From positions 1 to 43,365 of the forward strand of contig JAWCLZ010000011.1 of assembly GCA_038850275.1 (NCBI GenBank): DNA of 43,365 bases, given 5' to 3'. Every line of letters starts with the position of its first letter. The first letter of the stretch is position 1. Shown piece after piece: positions 40,792 to 43,365 of the stretch. Made by a program: the position numbers and the translations under genes. This DNA is from JAWCLZ01 sp038850275 (GTDB lineage Archaea; Halobacteriota; JAWCLZ01). Under the pieces are notes generated by a model. That model searched no databases. It had not been told where the DNA came from and saw only the letters and a program-made list of their open reading frames with translations.

Positions 40792-41676
40792 TCACATGCT
40801 CCTCTCCATTGCTTCCAAGCGTGCAATCCGCTTCTCGATAGAGGGATGGGTGGAGAATAGCTCTAGTAGCGATCTCCCTGAGATGGCTGGGACTATGAAG
40901 AATTGATTCATGCCCTCAACTGCTCTTAAGTCACGCTGAGGCACGCGCTCCATTTGCCCGGAGATCTTAAGCAATGCTGATATCAAATGAGAGGGGCGGC
41001 CTGTTATAATCGCAGACCCACGGTCAGCTGCAAATTCTCGATAGCGAGAGAGTGCACGTATCAAGAAGAAGCTTATTGCCCAGACGATCGCTGAAACAAT
41101 GTAGATTATTACAAGAGCCCCTCCATTTCGCTCTCTTCTAACCCCGCCTAACATCGCGCTGAACATAAACATGCGCATGATATAGAAAGCGACTGTTGAG
41201 ATAAAGCTGGCTATGGTTATTACCAATACATCTCTATTCTTGATGTGACTCAATTCATGGGCAAGAACTCCCTCTAGTTCTTCTTTATTCAATGTTCGCA
41301 TGATCCCAGTTGTAACTGCAACCACTGCATTGCGGGGATTTCTGCCAGTGGCAAAGGCATTGGGCATGCTGCTTTCAACGATTGCTATTTTAGGCTTGGG
41401 TAAATCACTGAGTGCACAGAGTCTCTCAACCAAGTTATGAAGCTGAGGGGCTTCACTTTCACTTACGATTTTAGCTCCCATCATAAGGAGCACTAGTTTA
41501 TCTGAGAAGAAGTATTGAATACCCAGCAATATGGCTGCTAAGGTGAATATAAATGTGGCATTGACTTCGAAGTAGAATAGCACTGCTATGAATGCAAGGT
41601 AAAGCAAGCCAAGTAGGAACATGGTTAAGAACATTCTAGCTGTAAGTCCGATATCTCTTCCATACCATTTCTTCAT
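40792..41676 (-). CDS. htpX: HtpX-type membrane zinc metalloprotease
   Basis: HtpX degrades misfolded membrane proteins. The 294-residue protein has two N-terminal membrane segments, the zinc site HELSH (residues 140-144) within EGVLAHELSHIKNRDV, two further membrane segments after it, and REFAADRGSAI with the third ligand Glu. SSMPNAFATGRNP is family-typical. ATG 41676 is preferred to GTG 41685, since GGGGTG lies six bases before it. It forms an operon with pspAB. Confidence 0.95.
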   Translation of the reverse strand: MKKWYGRDIGLTARMFLTMFLLGLLYLAFIAVLFYFEVNATFIFTLAAILLGIQYFFSDKLVLLMMGAKIVSESEAPQLHNLVERLCALSDLPKPKIAIVESSMPNAFATGRNPRNAVVAVTTGIMRTLNKEELEGVLAHELSHIKNRDVLVITIASFISTVAFYIMRMFMFSAMLGGVRRERNGGALVIIYIVSAIVWAISFFLIRALSRYREFAADRGSAIITGRPSHLISALLKISGQMERVPQRDLRAVEGMNQFFIVPAISGRSLLELFSTHPSIEKRIARLEAMERSM

Positions 41677-41756
41677 CTCAAGCACCCCTTTTTTAAATTT
41701 TAATTGCTATACACATTTTATTTATATTTTATATTTATTTCGTTCACTTGTTCATT

Positions 41757-42680
41757 TCATTTACACTCCCCAATTGGGGCCTCAGCTTTGTTGTATGGCT
41801 CCCTCAGACTCACAGCTAGTTTTAATAACTCGCGTATCTCTAGCTCGCTTTTACCCTTGAATTCCACTAGGTTATCATTGCGCAGCAAGCAAGGCTTTAA
41901 TTTACCATCGCTCGTTACTCGAAGGCGATTGCAATAAGCACAGAATGTGGCATTATTAACTGGACGGACAACTTCAACTTCCGCGCCATCTAAACAGTAT
42001 TTAAATCGCCTGTGCAATTCATTGATTTTAATCGCACTAGCTCTGCGCTGGAGCTTTTCTTCGATTTCAAGCATGTTCACTTGATATTTAGCTATGTCTT
42101 TGAAATTTAAAAGTTGGATGATTTGAAGCACCAAGGCTTTGCCTTTGATGAATTGAATCATATCTTCGATTTCAGCTTCATTTATTCCCTTCAAAATAAC
42201 CATGTTTAGCTTAACCGGGGCTAATTCCGCTTCAAGTGCTGCATTTATGCCTTCAATTACACGGTGAAAACTTCCTTTGCGGCAATTCGTAATTAAGTTA
42301 TATTTCTCTTCATTCAAGGTATCCAAGCTTATGTTAACTCTATGCAATCCAGCTTCTTTCAATCCCTGAGCGCGGTCAGCTAGGAGCGATCCATTTGTAG
42401 TTAGCGATATATCCTTAAGTTTAGGGAGAGCACTGATGATTTCTTCTAAATCGCTTCTTAAAAGAGGCTCTCCACCTGAAAATTTAACTTTATTCACCCC
42501 ATATTCAGCTGCGACTTTTACAATGCGAACAATATCCTCCTTATCGAGATCTTTACCTCCACCTCCATCCCGCTTCTCTCCTTCGCTGTGGCAGTAGATG
42601 CAGGACATATTGCATTTACTAGTCACCGAGATCCTGAGACCTGTAATTCGACGCCCGTAGGGATCGATAAGTGATTGCAT
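41757..42680 (-). CDS. moaA: GTP 3',8-cyclase (molybdenum cofactor biosynthesis)
   Basis: MoaA starts molybdopterin synthesis by rearranging GTP to 3',8-cH2GTP with S-adenosylmethionine. The 307-residue protein has the N-terminal radical SAM cluster motif CNMSCIYC (Cys23, 27, 30) and the substrate-side cluster at ATFCAYCNRLRVTSDGKLKPCL in sections, plus KFSGGEPLL and LTTNGSLLA. The C-terminus ends PIGECK, without the Gly-Gly known to matter in bacterial and eukaryotic MoaA; I cannot say whether archaeal members normally have it. It appears monocistronic. Confidence 0.92.
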   Translation of the reverse strand: MQSLIDPYGRRITGLRISVTSKCNMSCIYCHSEGEKRDGGGGKDLDKEDIVRIVKVAAEYGVNKVKFSGGEPLLRSDLEEIISALPKLKDISLTTNGSLLADRAQGLKEAGLHRVNISLDTLNEEKYNLITNCRKGSFHRVIEGINAALEAELAPVKLNMVILKGINEAEIEDMIQFIKGKALVLQIIQLLNFKDIAKYQVNMLEIEEKLQRRASAIKINELHRRFKYCLDGAEVEVVRPVNNATFCAYCNRLRVTSDGKLKPCLLRNDNLVEFKGKSELEIRELLKLAVSLREPYNKAEAPIGECK

Positions 42681-42735
42681 AGCAGAGGTATAGCTTATCG
42701 ATAGTACTTAACTTTTTTGAAATTTGTTAAACAAA

Positions 42736-43268
42736 TTATCTTACTGAAAAAAAGGGATTATTGAATTTCTCATTATAAGCAATCTGGCTTAAGGCAATTC
42801 TATCTGAAGTGCGCTTGCGCTGCGTGGGATAGCCAATTGCTAGCACCGCCATGAGCTCTAGGGATTCNNNNNNNNNNTTACTTTTTCTTTATTTTTCAAA
42901 ATTTCACCAAGCCAAACTCCCCCGAGGCCTAGGCTATGCACCGCTAGCAGCATATTTTGAATGCAGGCGCCAATTGCTAAAATATCTTTTGTTCTATCAT
43001 ACATTGAGTTTTTATCCAAGAAAACTGCAATTGCTAGAGGGGCATTTTTAATTATTTTACCATAAGTAGTGAGCTTGGCCATTTCATTTAAAGTAGCGCG
43101 ATCCCTTACAGCGATGAATCTCCAAGGCTGATTATTAAGCCCAGATGGAGCCCATCTACCGGCTTCTAAAATAGTAGTAATTAATTCATCGCTTACTTGG
43201 GAGGAGGTGAATTCCCTCACGCTCCTTCGGCTAAATATTGCCTCTAAAACTATGTTAATCGCGGGCAT
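42736..43268 (-). CDS. Nitroreductase family protein, interrupted by assembly gap
   Basis: The N-terminal part (ATG 43268 onward) reads AIFSRRSVREFTSSQVSDELITTILEAGRWAPSGLNNQPWRFIAV (in sections SRRSVREF, AGRWAPSGLNNQPWRF), then IGACIQNMLLAVHSLGLGGVWLGEI, the FMN-binding nitroreductase fold. After ten Ns the frame changes, and the C-terminal piece ESLELMAVLAIGYPTQRKR runs to TAA 42736-42738. The pieces are in different frames relative to the ten Ns, so the true gap length is not ten. GGTGA at the end of the preceding gene serves as Shine-Dalgarno. Confidence 0.85.
42868..42877. other. Assembly gap (10 N)
   Basis: Ten Ns inside the nitroreductase gene. The flanking coding frames are offset, so ten is a placeholder length. 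Confidence 0.98.
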
Positions 43269-43273
43269 TTAGA

Positions 43274-43365
43274 TCACCTATTTTGCTTTTCAACTGGATT
43301 TAAAATAGCTTTTCCCTCAGGTACCTTAGATATAGATTTAGATATAGATATAGATTTAGATATAG
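43274..43365 (-). CDS. C-terminal fragment of unknown protein encoded partly by a hexanucleotide repeat
   Basis: The minus-strand frame is open from the window edge to TGA (43274-43276), with thirteen repeat-encoded residues (alternating Ile-Ser and Lys-Ser) followed by VPEGKAILNPVEKQNR. The stop codon lies within the GGTGA that precedes the nitroreductase start, which supports a coupled gene. The family cannot be named from this fragment. Alternative frames are also partly open because of the repeat. Confidence 0.4.
   Translation of the reverse strand, partial: ISKSISISKSISKVPEGKAILNPVEKQNR
43329..43365. repeat. Hexanucleotide microsatellite (AGATAT/AGATTT)
   Basis: Tandem units of AGATAT and AGATTT run to the window edge, six in sight. 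As a multiple of three it keeps the minus-strand reading frame of the adjacent partial gene, encoding Ile/Lys-Ser dipeptides. Confidence 0.7.

Noticed and set aside
1..43365. tRNA, rRNA or CRISPR loci
   Set aside because: Reading both strands of the intergenic gaps revealed no cloverleaf-like box A/B sequences, no rRNA and no regularly spaced repeats.

Overview
This window is AT-rich archaeal DNA, most likely from a methanogen-related euryarchaeon (Halobacteriota; an ANME-1, Syntropharchaeia or Archaeoglobi-like lineage would fit). The evidence is a SepRS (O-phosphoseryl-tRNA synthetase) gene, cobalamin genes of the anaerobic CbiA/CbiP/CbiB type, a stand-alone NrpR-type DUF128 protein, a single-domain KaiC-like ATPase, DUF1616, PGF-CTERM surface proteins, an AglJ-like glycosyltransferase, an htpX-pspAB pair, HEPN/MNT and VapBC modules, TATA-like boxes and strong GGTGA-type Shine-Dalgarno sites. 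I cannot name the species. No tRNA, rRNA or CRISPR array was seen. Ten Ns at 42868-42877 mark a scaffold gap.

Layout. Positions 1-1966 (+): the end of a surface/pilin-like protein, a hexapeptide acyltransferase and a DUF1405 membrane protein. Positions 1948-7416: cobalamin genes (cbiA-like and cbiP on -, cbiB on +) around a PQQ-type beta-propeller whose lipoprotein leader has been separated from it by a one-base frameshift. Positions 7494-14345 (-): carA-carB-sepS-nfi, a tightly coupled pyrimidine/arginine, translation and DNA-repair operon, then a 51-aa ORF ending in a hairpin. Positions 14401-18602 (-): a membrane-anchored unknown, a GNAT, a B12-binding radical SAM protein and a restriction-endonuclease-like protein. 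Positions 18668-25354: DUF128, asd, a GNAT, a type III polyketide-synthase-like enzyme paired with a 3-hydroxyacyl-CoA dehydrogenase, then a divergent KaiC-like ATPase and a flippase. Two identical-arm palindromes lie between the divergent genes.

Positions 25359-34848 are the accessory part: a 56-aa zinc ribbon, an archaeal SpoVG, an intact HEPN/MNT pair followed by a decayed one, DUF1616 plus a CPBP protease, two Pro/Thr-linker surface proteins (one with a clear PGF-CTERM), a small membrane protein, an IS6-like element whose transposase has one in-frame amber codon, an AglJ-like glycosyltransferase and a decayed vapBC pair. Positions 34881-40188 build activated sugars (NAD-dependent epimerase, two sugar-1-phosphate nucleotidylyltransferases, GlmS), probably for the glycans on the surface proteins nearby. 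Positions 40215-43365 (-): pspAB-htpX, moaA, a nitroreductase crossing the gap, and the end of a gene whose coding sequence is a hexanucleotide repeat.

Strongest second-look items: the CbiA-like protein with no usable P-loop, carB apparently starting at CTG, the archaeal type III PKS with its hydroxyacyl-CoA dehydrogenase, the twin operators 104 bp apart, a recurring GACCGYGAG hairpin with a pyrimidine-rich loop in two convergent intergenic gaps, and SpoVG in an archaeon. All family calls come from reading motifs; no database search was run.
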